Assembly (NCBI RefSeq): GCF_042660705.1
Contig: NZ_JBHSUQ010000001.1
Source: Undibacterium_A arcticum
Lineage (GTDB): Bacteria > Pseudomonadota > Gammaproteobacteria > Burkholderiales > Burkholderiaceae_D
DNA length: 64,000 bases
Strand: one strand, 5' to 3'
Below are positions 25,698 through 35,280 of this stretch, one piece after another. The notes beneath the pieces were generated by a model. It was not told the origin of the DNA and did not search any database. It saw only the letters and a program-made list of their open reading frames with translations. Within the stretch, counting starts at the first letter, position 1. Every line of letters starts with the position of its first letter. A program made the position numbers and the translations under genes.

Positions 25698-26864
25698 TTA
25701 TTTGCCTGCGGCAGCAGCGACGACCTTCTTCGCGGCGTCTTCCATGGTGTCAGCGGAGATGATCGGCAGACCGGATTCAGCCAGCATCTTCTTGCCGAGG
25801 TCTTCGTTGGTGCCCTTCATACGCACCACCAGCGGCACCTGCAGGTGCACCGCCTTGGAGGCGGCGATCACGCCTTCGGCGATCACGTCGCAGCGCATGA
25901 TGCCGCCGAAAATGTTGACCAGAATCGCCTGCAGACCCGGATTCCTCAGCATCAGCTTGAACGCTTCGGTCACTTTGTCCGCCGTGGCGCCGCCGCCGAC
26001 GTCGAGGAAGTTGGCCGGCTCGCCGCCGAACAGCTTGATGGTGTCCATGGTCGCCATCGCCAAACCGGCGCCATTGACCAGACAGCCGATGTTGCCGTCG
26101 AGCGAGATGTACGCTAGGTCGAATTTGGAGGCTTCGATTTCAGCCGGATCTTCTTCATCCAGATCGCGGTAGGCGACGATTTCCGGTTGACGGAACAAGG
26201 CGTTGGCGTCGAAATTGAATTTGGCATCGAGCGCAATCACCTTGCCGGAGCCGGTCAGGATCAGCGGATTGATTTCGGCCAGCGAGGCATCGGTTTCCCA
26301 GAACGCCTTGTACAAGCCTTGCAGCTGGACGCGCGCATCGGCGAGCGAGCTGGCCGGAACGCCGATCTTGGTCGAGATGTCATCGGCTTCGGCGTCAAGC
26401 AGGCCGACGGCCGGATCGATCGCGATCTGGTGGATCAGCTCAGGATGCTTTTCTGCCACTTCCTCGATGTCCATGCCGCCTTCGGAGGATGCCATCAGCA
26501 CCACGCGCTGGCTGACGCGATCGGTCACCATGCTGACATACAGTTCCTTCTTGATGTCGGCGCCTTCTTCGACCAGCAGACGGCGCACTTTCTGGCCTTC
26601 CGGACTGGTCTGGTGCGTCACCAGCTGCATGCCCATGATCTGGCTCGCGTATTCCTTGACCTGTTCGAGCGATTTCGCGACTTTGACGCCGCCACCCTTG
26701 CCGCGGCCGCCGGCGTGAATCTGTGCCTTGACGACCCAGACCGGGCCGCCCAGAGTTTCGGCCGCCTTGACCGCTTCTTCCACGGTCATGCACGAAATGC
26801 CGCGTGGAACCGTCACTCCGAATTTACGGAGGATTTCTTTACCCTGATACTCATGGATTTTCAT
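25698..26864 (-). CDS. sucC: Succinate-CoA ligase, beta subunit
   Basis: A 388-residue ADP-forming beta subunit. The ATP-grasp domain is in the N-terminal half (MKIHEYQGKEILRKFGV, then VVKAQIHAGGRGKGGGVK). The C-terminal ligase domain has GCLVNGAGLAMATMD and NIFGGIMRCDVIA. Length and motifs match E. coli SucC. First gene of the sucCD operon. Confidence 0.96.
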   Translation of the reverse strand: MKIHEYQGKEILRKFGVTVPRGISCMTVEEAVKAAETLGGPVWVVKAQIHAGGRGKGGGVKVAKSLEQVKEYASQIMGMQLVTHQTSPEGQKVRRLLVEEGADIKKELYVSMVTDRVSQRVVLMASSEGGMDIEEVAEKHPELIHQIAIDPAVGLLDAEADDISTKIGVPASSLADARVQLQGLYKAFWETDASLAEINPLILTGSGKVIALDAKFNFDANALFRQPEIVAYRDLDEEDPAEIEASKFDLAYISLDGNIGCLVNGAGLAMATMDTIKLFGGEPANFLDVGGGATADKVTEAFKLMLRNPGLQAILVNIFGGIMRCDVIAEGVIAASKAVHLQVPLVVRMKGTNEDLGKKMLAESGLPIISADTMEDAAKKVVAAAAGK

Positions 26865-26903
26865 GCGAGCTTCCCTTCAGACGCTTAGGTATAAAAAACT
26901 GGA

Positions 26904-27482
26904 TTAAGATTTAGATTCGGCGGACGGTTTGAGTGCCCACCGCGGATAATATTGCGCGACTGCCGCGCCATCGGAACGCAAGGCGTGACAGCGGTCGAGT
27001 TGAAACGGCTTACGCTGCTGGGCATCATCTTGCGCCCCATCGCGGGTATCGATCACTTCCCCGGCAAAGGCCTGGATCGCTGCCGTCGGCAACACCAAGG
27101 CCAGTTCGGTCAAATGGGTGCAGCCGGCGATGCCGGCCAAGCGTTCGGTGACGCCCCGGCGAAAACCTTTCATCAGGTTCAGGCCCACCAGCTTGCCATA
27201 GGCCGCGCCGATGGTATCGCAGAAGCCAGGATAAGGCACCGCGTCCGACACCGCTTCCGCCGCAACGACAGTTAGCTGAGTGTCGATCGTAATGCGCAGC
27301 CACAGGTCGTGCAGCGGCGTGCCGGCAGCACGAACGCCGGAGCCGAGCTTGGTATCGCGGGTTTTGATGTCGGAGATATGGGCATCGATATCCCACAGTC
27401 CATCGTCGCGAGCGAACGCCTGGACTTGAATCGCACGCGTATGCTTCAGCACGCGCCGGGGATGGGATGATGACAGGGGCAT
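26904..27482 (-). CDS. DUF2889 protein
   Basis: A 192-residue soluble protein starting MPLSSSHPRRVLKHTRAIQ, chosen over the longer frame because conserved sequence begins there. It matches the DUF2889 family by the DGLWDIDAHISDIK and PYPGFCDTIGAAYGKLVGLNLMKGFR segments and the GCTHLTEL motif with Cys and His. The function of the family is unknown. It lies upstream of sucC on the same strand with a 39-base gap, so it might be transcribed with sucCD. Confidence 0.82.
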   Translation of the reverse strand: MPLSSSHPRRVLKHTRAIQVQAFARDDGLWDIDAHISDIKTRDTKLGSGVRAAGTPLHDLWLRITIDTQLTVVAAEAVSDAVPYPGFCDTIGAAYGKLVGLNLMKGFRRGVTERLAGIAGCTHLTELALVLPTAAIQAFAGEVIDTRDGAQDDAQQRKPFQLDRCHALRSDGAAVAQYYPRWALKPSAESKS

Positions 27483-27654
27483 AAAGACCATTGCCGCCGA
27501 AGCGGCAAACCTGGACGGCAATATTGGATAAGCCGCATTTGCGTGTCGTTGCCGCAGCTTCTACGGCAACAGCCGCTCATGCGGCGCTGCAAAAACCCCA
27601 AAAGTGTAGCACAGCCGGATGATTAAAACTATTTCCGCCCGCCCCTGCAGGGTA

Positions 27655-27783
27655 ATCGCATGAAGGTGGTTGCTGGATAAGGGTTCTAGCTTCTGGCCCC
27701 TTCTCCCGCAAGGGAGATGGAGCGCAGTAGGATGGGTGCAACCCATCATCCACGTCCGCAATGATGGGTTGCACCCATCCTAC
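27655..27783. repeat. Repeat-rich intergenic segment with a strong hairpin
   Basis: 27655-27725 resembles the entry part of the 1082/22412 repeat (GGTTGCTGGATAAGG, then a C-rich hairpin). At 27727-27783 GTAGGATGGGTGCAACCCAT pairs with its near-complete complement, giving an arm of about 23 base pairs that shares the GGGTGCAACCC core with 10450-10492. The rest of the 27483-27960 gap between the DUF2889 gene and recX shows no gene. Confidence 0.65.
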
Positions 27784-27960
27784 TTGCTGATGCCGTCGAC
27801 GGTGAGAACCGTTCTCTCACCTTACTTCCTGCGACCGGTTTCATCAGCGCCCCTTGAGGGGAGGCGCCCATTCCATTTGCCCTGCCGGCGACCGTTGTTG
27901 CAACGCGGATTTTTTGACGTAATCACCGACGAATGACTCGCGGCGACGCACGGCGCAGGC

Positions 27961-28440
27961 TCAGTCGGTGCCGGGATCTTCTGCGGTCCCGGCTGCACGC
28001 ATCGCAGCCTGGATCGCCCGATGTGAGAAGCCGCGCTGTTGCAGAAAGCGCATTTGCTTCGCGCGCTCGTTCGCATCCTGCGCCTTGCGATTGAACTTGC
28101 GGCGCCACACTTCGCAGGCCCGTGCGTTTTCGTCTTGCGTCAGGCCCGACTTGATGCTGGACAGCGTGTCGGGGTCGATGCCGTGGCTCTGCAATTCGGA
28201 CAGAATCCGCTGATTGCCATAGCGCGCCGCGCGGCGATTGACCAGCGACTCGGAGAAGCGCGACTCGGACAGGAACTTGGCCGCCTCCAGCGCATCGAGC
28301 AACGCCTCGACGTCGTCACCCTCTTGCGCGTAGCGCGCCAGCTTGCGGCCCAGTTCCAGCCGGCTGTGTTCGCGCGCCGACAGGTATCTGAGCGCGCGGC
28401 CTTTCAGGCTGATGGACGGTGCACGCATCATGCTGAACAT
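27961..28440 (-). CDS. recX: RecA regulatory protein RecX
   Basis: A 159-residue helical RecX, which binds RecA filaments and limits RecA activity. The family pattern RALRYLSAREHSRLELGRKL, LDALEAAKFLSESRFSESLVNRRAARYGNQRI and the C-terminal QMRFLQQRGFSHRAIQAAM are present. It lies about 70 bases downstream of recA on the same strand, the usual arrangement, so it should be co-induced by DNA damage. The exact start is uncertain: ATGs at 28440 and 28431 are both possible. Confidence 0.9.
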   Translation of the reverse strand: MFSMMRAPSISLKGRALRYLSAREHSRLELGRKLARYAQEGDDVEALLDALEAAKFLSESRFSESLVNRRAARYGNQRILSELQSHGIDPDTLSSIKSGLTQDENARACEVWRRKFNRKAQDANERAKQMRFLQQRGFSHRAIQAAMRAAGTAEDPGTD

Positions 28441-28513
28441 TTTTTGGTTGAATCCAATGGACAAATGGCGTCGCCGCAGCAACGCCATTCAGGCATTTCG
28501 CCACCAATACGAC

Positions 28514-29703
28514 TTACTCCGTTTCAGCCGCATCCGAGGTTGCCACAGCCGACGTTGCGGCAGCCGATGTTGCGGCAGCCGATGTTGCGGCAGCCGATGT
28601 TGCGGCAGCCGATGCTGCTGCAGCCGGCTTGGCTTTCGCCTTGGCTACCGGCTCGGCCTTTGGCAGCGGCGGCAATGCCCGCACACCGAGTGAGGCGCGC
28701 ACCTTGTTTTCGATCTCGTACGCCAGTTCCGGCCGCTCTTTCAGATAATTTCGGGCATTGTCCTTGCCTTGGCCGATCCGCTCGCCGTTGTAGCTGTACC
28801 ACGAGCCGGACTTCTCGACGATCTTGGCGTCGACGCCAAGATCGATGATTTCGCCCTCGCGCGAGGTGCCTTCGCCATACAGGATATCGAAATGCGCTTC
28901 CCTGAACGGCGGTGCGATCTTGTTCTTGACCACCTTGACCTTGGTTTCGTTACCAATCACCTCGTCGCCGGCCTTGATCGAGCCGGTGCGGCGAATGTCG
29001 AGCCGGACCGACGCGTAGAACTTCAGCGCATTGCCGCCGGTCGTGGTTTCCGGGTTGCCGAACATGACGCCGATCTTCATCCGGATCTGGTTGATGAAGA
29101 TCACCAGCGTATTGGTGCGGTTGATCGAGCCGGTCAGTTTGCGCAGCGCTTGCGACATCAGGCGCGCCTGCAGGCCTGGCAGCGAGTCACCCATGTCGCC
29201 TTCGATCTCGGCACGCGGCGTCAGAGCGGCGACCGAGTCGATCACGATCAGGTCGACGCTGCCCGAACGCACCAGCGCATCGGTGATTTCAAGCGCCTGT
29301 TCGCCGGTGTCCGGTTGCGAAATCAGCAGCTCGGACAGATTGATGCCGAGCTTTTGCGCGTACGTGACATCAAGCGCATGTTCGGCGTCGATAAAGGCGC
29401 AGGTACCACCCAGTTTCTGCATTTCGGCGATGGTCTGCAGCGTCAGCGTGGTTTTGCCGGACGATTCCGGACCGTAGATTTCGACCACGCGGCCGCGCGG
29501 CAAACCGCCGACGCCGAGCGCGATGTCCAGACCGAGCGAACCGGTCGACACTACCTGCACTTCTTCCACCACCGCGCCGGAATCCATCCGCATCACGGAA
29601 CCTTTGCCGAACTGTTTCTCGATTTGTGCCAGCGCGGCGGCCAGGGCCTTGCTCTTTTCGGAAATCTTTCGGGGCTTTGAGCGGATTTTTTATCGTCCAT
29701 CAT
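28514..29703 (-). CDS. recA: Recombinase RecA (frame break near the N-terminus)
   Basis: The recombinase and SOS co-protease. From the ATG at 29703 (AAGGAA site) it reads MMDDKKSAQ and breaks at about 29676, where CAAAGCCCC needs one more A to join KPRKISEKSKALAAALAQIEK. Walker A (GPESSGKTT), Walker B (LIVIDSVAAL) and the FINQIRMKIGVMFGNPETTTGG loop are intact. About 396 residues if repaired. The C-terminal tail is unusual: six 5-residue Ala/Thr/Ser repeats before DAAETE. A LexA box lies upstream and recX follows. The shift sits in an A run and is probably a sequencing error. Confidence 0.94.
28536..28625 (-). repeat. 15-base tandem repeat in the recA 3' end
   Basis: Six units of the type GATGTTGCGGCAGCC (plus strand), four of them nearly identical. 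They encode (A-A-T-S-A)-type pentapeptides in the RecA C-terminal tail. All are a multiple of three, so copy-number changes would keep the frame. Confidence 0.85.
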
Positions 29704-29831
29704 GTTCCTTCGGTGGTTAAGTGGGCAGCGGGTCTCAAATTGCGCACTAAATTGTTGGGTTACTGAATTGGATCACCGGTGAGTCACTGAATTAGCCACA
29801 ACCTGGCTCAGTAATTATCACACAGCCAGTA

Positions 29832-29847
29832 CTGTATAAAAAAACAG
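29832..29847 (-). promoter_or_regulatory. LexA (SOS) box of recA
   Basis: CTGTATAAAAAAACAG fits CTGT-N8-ACAG exactly. It lies about 130 bases upstream of the recA start. The flanking sequence (TAATTATCACACAG on one side, TTATTGCAAGCACGCTTTTT on the other) is repeated at 42450-42510 with a damaged box. The stretch from 29890 to the end of gntR at 30110 has no recognised gene. Confidence 0.85.
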
Positions 29848-30109
29848 TGCTTATTGCAAGCACGCTTTTTATTTGCTGTGTGTTTTCTGCAAGCGGGCAA
29901 CGCTGGTGTCGAAATTCATTGAAGTCTGAATTTTATTCGGCTAGGCCTGTGCTCACTCGCCGTCATGAAGGACTCGTCCACGATGACGAAAGAAAAACGC
30001 ATGCAATCTGGACCGGAGATTGACCGGGTGCAGATCCGGAAGTCGTGCAGATTCTGAAGTCGCAGATTCGTGGCAAGGTAACCATTGCTCCGCGGCCAAT
30101 GACAAAACG

Positions 30110-30826
30110 TCAAGCGCGTGGCAGTTGGCGTAGCGCCTTCATCACTTCCTGCGCGGTATGCTCGGAATGCTCCCGTAATAGGCGCCTGAGCGCCTCTTGG
30201 TCAGATGCACGCATGGCCTCAATGAGGGCTTCATGTTCTGCCAGCGACTCTTTCCACCTGAATGAGTCAGCATTGGCGATGCCGCGCGCACGGTGAATTT
30301 TTGTCATCAGGCCGGTATAGATCGCAGACAGCGTGGGATTGCGGACCGCATCTATGATCATCTGATGAATTTCCTGGTTCAGCCGAAAATAGGCAGCACG
30401 CTTGCCACTTGCATGATGCAGCACCATCGCCTGATGCTTCCGCTCGATGGCTGACAAGGCATCTTGGTCCACGCGTGTACTGAGATAGCTACCAGCGATG
30501 TCTTCCAGGCCATGCAGCACTTCGAAGATCGATTCGATTTCATCGATATCGATAGCGGCAATGTGATAGCCAAGATGTTGCCGGTGCGTAATCAATCCTT
30601 CTGCCACCAGCACCTTCAGCGCTTCGCGTAGCGGCGTTTTGGAAATATCGAAATATTCGCACAGCTCTTTTTCCATGATGCGGCTGCCAGGTGCCAGCTC
30701 GCCTTCCTGAATCATTTCCCGCAGCCGATCGGCAATCCCGGTGTAAAGCCCGCTACGACGCACGCGTCCGCCGGCACGCGCTTTGGTCTTTTCTTCCGTG
30801 GCAATCAACATGGTACTTCGCATCAC
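30110..30826 (-). CDS. GntR-family regulator, FadR subfamily (FCD domain)
   Basis: A 238-residue regulator. The N-terminal winged helix (about residues 20-85) has the GntR pattern GIADRLREMIQEGELAPGSRIMEKELCEYFDISKTPLREALKVLVAEGLI. The C-terminal FCD ligand-binding domain (about 95-230) includes HQMIIDAVRNPTLSAIY and the EHEALIEAMRASD segment with a metal-type histidine. It is divergent from the MFS gene at 30996 across an AT-rich gap of about 170 bases, and probably controls this catabolic cluster in response to its substrate. A remnant of a second copy lies at 33453-33647. Confidence 0.9.
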   Translation of the reverse strand: MMRSTMLIATEEKTKARAGGRVRRSGLYTGIADRLREMIQEGELAPGSRIMEKELCEYFDISKTPLREALKVLVAEGLITHRQHLGYHIAAIDIDEIESIFEVLHGLEDIAGSYLSTRVDQDALSAIERKHQAMVLHHASGKRAAYFRLNQEIHQMIIDAVRNPTLSAIYTGLMTKIHRARGIANADSFRWKESLAEHEALIEAMRASDQEALRRLLREHSEHTAQEVMKALRQLPRA

Positions 30827-30995
30827 TTTAGCTAGTTTTTGATAATAAACCTTAACACATTTTAATTAAATTTTATAAATTCCTTTAACATCAGTAGCTT
30901 AGCGTATTTGTAACTATGTATTAAATATTATATTATTGTTGCTGCAGAGAAAATACCCTGCTTTGAAAAATGGCTACACCATAACTGGAGACAAA

Positions 30996-32297
30996 ATGAG
31001 CACCTCAACCGATGCCACCGCTGTAGCACTAAAAGGAAAAACTTCCGTACGCTGGAGGATTTTCTTCATGATGTTGTTGTTAATCTCGATCAACTATATC
31101 GACCGGGCCTCGCTGTCCGTCGCGATGCCGCTGATCGCGAAAGAGTTTGACCTCGGCCCCGCGATGCAGGGCTTGATCCTGAGTTCGTTTTTCTGGACTT
31201 ACGCGTTCATGCAAATCCCCGGCGGCATGCTGGCCGACCGCTTCAAACCCCGCATCGTGATCGCGATCGCCACCATCTTCTGGGGCGGCTTCCAGGCGCT
31301 TGCCGCGATCTGCACGACCTCCACCGCATTGCTGCTGACACGCCTCGGCCTGGGTGCGGCGGAAGCGCCGATTTACCCGGCCGGCGGCAAGCTTAATGCG
31401 ATCTGGATGACGCAAAACGAGCGCGGCCGCGGTGCCACCTTGCTCGACGGTGGCGCGCCGCTCGGCGCAGCCTTGGGCGCGATCCTGATCACCTGGCTGA
31501 TCACGGCACTCGGCTCGTGGCGCATCGCGTTTGTGGTGGCGGGGGTCGGCACCGTACTGGCCGGTTTGCTGGCCTGGTATTACATCCGCAACAATCCGCG
31601 CGACCATGCTGGTGTCAATGATGCGGAAGCGCGCTACATCGAAGATGCGCAGGCCCACGAGTTCAAGAAAGAACCGGCTAACCTGAGCGGCCGTTCGCTC
31701 GATTTCTTCAAGCATCGCTCGGTGCTGTTCATGTTCTTCGGCTGGATGTGCTTCAACTCGGTGTTCTACGGCTTGCTGACCTGGATGCCGAATTACCTGA
31801 ATAAGGTGCACGGCTTCGACATCAAGCAGATGGGCGGCGCCAGCTTCATCATCTTCTTCTCCGGCTTTGTCGGCGAACTGGTCGGCGGCTGGATTGCCGA
31901 CAAATGGAAAGCCGCCGGTGGCACACCGAACAAGGTGTTTCGTACGCTGTTCGGCATCGCTGCCGTGGTGGCAACGGTCTCGATCTTCTCGGTCGCTTAC
32001 ACCACCAATCCTACTACCGTGGTCGTGCTGCTGTCGTGCACCCTGTTCTTCATTCGCTGGTGCGGCCTGTACTGGTGCATCCCGTCGATTCTCGGCACCC
32101 GCGACAAGATCGGCTTCCTCGGCGGCCTGATGAATCTGGGCGGCAATATCGGCGGCATATGCGTACCGATCATCGTCGGCACCATCGTGCAAGTCACCGG
32201 TTCTTACTTCCTGGCGCTGATGTTCTTCGCGGCAGCCGGTGTCGGCCTGTTCATCTGCTCGACCAGCATCAACTACGAGAAAAAAATCCCAATCTGA
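30996..32297 (+). CDS. MFS transporter, anion:cation symporter type (copy 1)
   Basis: A 433-residue inner-membrane protein with about 12 membrane segments. The N-terminal NYIDRASLSVAMPLIAKEF segment is characteristic of the anion:cation symporter (glucarate/galactonate/tartrate-type) family, so a carboxylate substrate is likely. The start has a CTGGAG site. It is nearly identical to the gene at 33821: only Lys13/Gly and one Thr/Ser difference were seen. A TRAP-type binding protein gene follows after about 50 bases. Confidence 0.92.
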   Translation: MSTSTDATAVALKGKTSVRWRIFFMMLLLISINYIDRASLSVAMPLIAKEFDLGPAMQGLILSSFFWTYAFMQIPGGMLADRFKPRIVIAIATIFWGGFQALAAICTTSTALLLTRLGLGAAEAPIYPAGGKLNAIWMTQNERGRGATLLDGGAPLGAALGAILITWLITALGSWRIAFVVAGVGTVLAGLLAWYYIRNNPRDHAGVNDAEARYIEDAQAHEFKKEPANLSGRSLDFFKHRSVLFMFFGWMCFNSVFYGLLTWMPNYLNKVHGFDIKQMGGASFIIFFSGFVGELVGGWIADKWKAAGGTPNKVFRTLFGIAAVVATVSIFSVAYTTNPTTVVVLLSCTLFFIRWCGLYWCIPSILGTRDKIGFLGGLMNLGGNIGGICVPIIVGTIVQVTGSYFLALMFFAAAGVGLFICSTSINYEKKIPI

Positions 32298-32345
32298 TGC
32301 CGCGCCGTTGGCCGAGTCCAGTACCTTCAAAGAAAGAAAATAAAG

Positions 32346-33337
32346 ATGCAACCACGCTTCCTGTATTTAATGGCCGCTGTACTGTTGGTACTGATGCGTG
32401 GCGCATCGGCACAAACCCCGTGGAATCTTGCCAGCAGCTTCCCGGACAACAGTTTCCAGACTGAGAATCTGCGTTTTTTCGCGGCCGAAGTCGACAAGGC
32501 GACGCAGGGCAAGGTCAAGCTGGCGGTGCATAGCCACGGCGCTTTATTCAATGGCTACATCGATATCACACGCGCCGTCGCCGACGGCTCGAAAGCCCAG
32601 CTCGGCGAATTCCAGCTCTACGATGGCGAGAAAGATATTCCGGTGCTCGGCGTCGACTCGGTCCCGTTTCTCGCGCTCGGCTATCAAGACGCGCAGCGTT
32701 TGTGGCAGAAAACCCGGCCCCTGATTGCCAAGAAACTGGAGGAACGAGGCTTGAAGCCGCTGTATGCGGTGCCATGGCCGCCGCAAGGACTGTTCGTCAA
32801 CCGACCGCTACGCACCATGGGCGAGCTCAAGGGGCTGCGTCTCAGAACGCAGAACAAGGGAACCAAGCGCATCGCCGAACTGGTGGATGCCAAAGCGATC
32901 GACGTGCCAGCACCGGAGCTCAAGCAGGCGCTGCAGGAAAGAAGCTCGACGCCTTCATCACCGCCAGCCTGTACGGTTCCGAAAATGGCGCCTGGGAATA
33001 CATGAGCTATTTCTACGACTTGCAGGCTTGGATGCCCAAGAACGCCGTCGTGATCAACCTGAAGCTCTTCAACTCGCTCGATGCGTCCACCCAAGCGGCG
33101 CTGCTCAAAGTCGCGGCGCAGGCGGAACAACGCGGCTGGAAAGTGAGCGAAGAGCATGCACGCCGCGCGAAAAAAGAGTTGGCGGACAAAGGCATGAAAG
33201 TCTTGCCACCCGGCGAGTATATGGACAGCGACATGCGCTTGCTTGGTGAGCGGCTCTCGCGGGAATGGGTCAAGGGTGCTGGCTGGGAAGTCATGGAATC
33301 CATGCTCGAATACTTCAATAGCCGGCAAGCAAGGTAA
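32346..33337 (+). CDS. TRAP transporter substrate-binding protein, DctP family (frame break)
   Basis: A secreted solute-binding protein of about 330 residues if repaired. The leader is MQPRFLYLMAAVLLVLMRGASA. The family core has YVPWPPQ-like AVPWPPQGLFVNRP and LKGLRLRTQNKGTKRIAELVDAKAIDVPAPEL. The frame breaks at about 32940 (GCAGGAAAGAAGC, one base short) and continues LDAFITASLYGSENGAWEYM. No TRAP permease subunits (DctQ/DctM) are seen nearby, so it may work with distant ones or be an orphan left by rearrangement. Confidence 0.83.
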
Positions 33338-33452
33338 TCCCGCTTGGAGGGCCGTTGATGCAGTAGCTTCATGCGCCATTGGCAGCAATGGTCAGCGCGC
33401 CCCAATAACTCGCGCTCGCGCTTCCTGATCGGGCGCGCAGCGTTTTCGCAAT

Positions 33453-33647
33453 CTATTGATGCTCAAGCAATGGCTCCCTGCGGCGCAGGGATTCTGCCTT
33501 GCCTACACCGCGTACGCGGTGGATCTTCGCGATCAAGCTGGCGTAAATCGACGACAGCGCCGGCCCGTTACGCCCCTGCCCGTCCAATGGCAGCGGCCCT
33601 TGCTTTATCTTTGCTGTCGGACCAGTCAAATTGCTACTGCGCATCAC
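33453..33647 (-). pseudogene. gntR remnant
   Basis: A 64-codon stretch whose start (MMRSSNLTGPTAKIK) resembles the first residues of the GntR regulator at 30826, and whose end (NGPALSSIYASLIAKIHRVRG, then GKAESLRRREPLLEHQ) matches its FCD domain (NPTLSAIYTGLMTKIHRARG). Everything between, including the DNA-binding domain, is missing. It lies upstream of MFS copy 2 exactly as gntR lies upstream of copy 1, so the gntR-MFS unit was duplicated and this regulator copy then decayed. Confidence 0.82.
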
Positions 33648-33820
33648 TTTCAGCCGGCTTTTGATGGCAAACCTTAACCAAAATCAATTAAATATTTTAT
33701 ATTCCTTTAAAATCAATAACTTAAAATATTTGTAATTATGTATTAAGTATTATATGCTTACGTCAGCAGAAAAAATATCCTGCTTCTACAAGATGACGGT
33801 TCACCATAACTGGAGACAAA

Positions 33821-35122
33821 ATGAGCACCTCAACCGATGCCACCGCTGTAGCACTAGGAGGAAAAACTTCCGTACGCTGGAGGATTTTCTTCATGATGTT
33901 GTTGTTAATCTCGATCAACTATATCGACCGGGCCTCGCTGTCCGTCGCGATGCCGCTGATCGCGAAAGAGTTTGACCTCGGCCCTGCGATGCAGGGCCTG
34001 ATCCTGAGTTCGTTTTTCTGGACTTACGCGTTCATGCAAATCCCCGGCGGCATGCTGGCCGACCGCTTCAAACCCCGCATCGTGATCGCCATCGCCACCA
34101 TCTTCTGGGGCGGCTTCCAGGCACTTGCCGCGATCTGCACCAGTTCCACCGCGTTGCTGCTGACACGCCTCGGTCTGGGCGCGGCGGAAGCGCCGATTTA
34201 CCCGGCCGGCGGCAAGCTCAATGCGATCTGGATGACGCAAAACGAGCGCGGCCGCGGTGCCACCTTGCTCGACGGTGGCGCGCCGCTCGGCGCCGCACTG
34301 GGCGCGATCCTGATCACCTGGCTGATCACGGCACTCGGCTCGTGGCGCATCGCGTTCGTGGTGGCGGGGGTCGGCACCGTGCTGGCCGGTTTGCTGGCCT
34401 GGTATTACATCCGCAACAATCCGCGCGACCATGCTGGTGTCAATGATGCGGAAGCGCGCTACATCGAAGATGCGCAGGCCCACGAGTTCAAGAAAGAACC
34501 GGCTAACCTGAGCGGCCGTTCACTCGATTTCTTCAAGCATCGCTCGGTGCTGTTCATGTTCTTCGGCTGGATGTGCTTCAACTCGGTGTTCTACGGCTTG
34601 CTGACCTGGATGCCGAATTACCTGAATAAGGTGCACGGCTTCGACATCAAGCAGATGGGCGGCGCCAGCTTCATCATCTTCTTCTCCGGCTTTGTCGGCG
34701 AACTGGTCGGCGGCTGGATTGCCGACAAATGGAAAGCCGCCGGTGGCACACCGAACAAGGTGTTTCGTACGCTGTTCGGCATCGCTGCCGTGGTGGCAAC
34801 GGTCTCGATCTTCTCGGTCGCTTACACCACCAATCCTACTACCGTGGTCGTGCTGCTGTCGTGCACCCTGTTCTTCATTCGCTGGTGCGGCCTGTACTGG
34901 TGCATCCCGTCGATTCTCGGCACCCGCGACAAGATCGGCTTCCTCGGCGGCCTGATGAACCTGGGCGGCAATATCGGCGGCATTTGCGTACCGATCATCG
35001 TCGGCACCATCGTGCAGGTCACCGGTTCTTACTTCCTGGCGCTGATGTTCTTCGCGGCAGCCGGTGTCGGCCTGTTCATCTGCTCGACCAGCATCAACTA
35101 CGAGAAAAAAATCCCAATCTGA
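33821..35122 (+). CDS. MFS transporter, anion:cation symporter type (copy 2)
   Basis: 433 residues, almost identical to the transporter at 30996 in protein and DNA, with scattered silent differences. The upstream AT-rich region and the ACCATAACTGGAGACAAA leader are also duplicated. Having two near-identical transporters suggests recent duplication, gene-dosage selection or gene conversion. Downstream of this copy lies the enzyme cluster rather than the TRAP-binding protein. Confidence 0.92.
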   Translation: MSTSTDATAVALGGKTSVRWRIFFMMLLLISINYIDRASLSVAMPLIAKEFDLGPAMQGLILSSFFWTYAFMQIPGGMLADRFKPRIVIAIATIFWGGFQALAAICTSSTALLLTRLGLGAAEAPIYPAGGKLNAIWMTQNERGRGATLLDGGAPLGAALGAILITWLITALGSWRIAFVVAGVGTVLAGLLAWYYIRNNPRDHAGVNDAEARYIEDAQAHEFKKEPANLSGRSLDFFKHRSVLFMFFGWMCFNSVFYGLLTWMPNYLNKVHGFDIKQMGGASFIIFFSGFVGELVGGWIADKWKAAGGTPNKVFRTLFGIAAVVATVSIFSVAYTTNPTTVVVLLSCTLFFIRWCGLYWCIPSILGTRDKIGFLGGLMNLGGNIGGICVPIIVGTIVQVTGSYFLALMFFAAAGVGLFICSTSINYEKKIPI

Positions 35123-35280
35123 TTTCGTGTCGGATGGTGAATGAAGTAAAAGGGCACTTCTATTAATTGGTTTTTTTGCTGACCTCATGAAGCTAAGTCA
35201 TTGGTTCTATTGATGCTGAATTTCATGGAATTGAATTAATAGATGTGCCCAAAATAAATTATTTTTCCGGAACAAATAAA

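Noticed and set aside
31080..32351. 423-codon minus-strand frame opposite MFS copy 1
   Set aside because: It is repeated opposite MFS copy 2, as expected for a shadow of a duplicated gene, and shows no family features.
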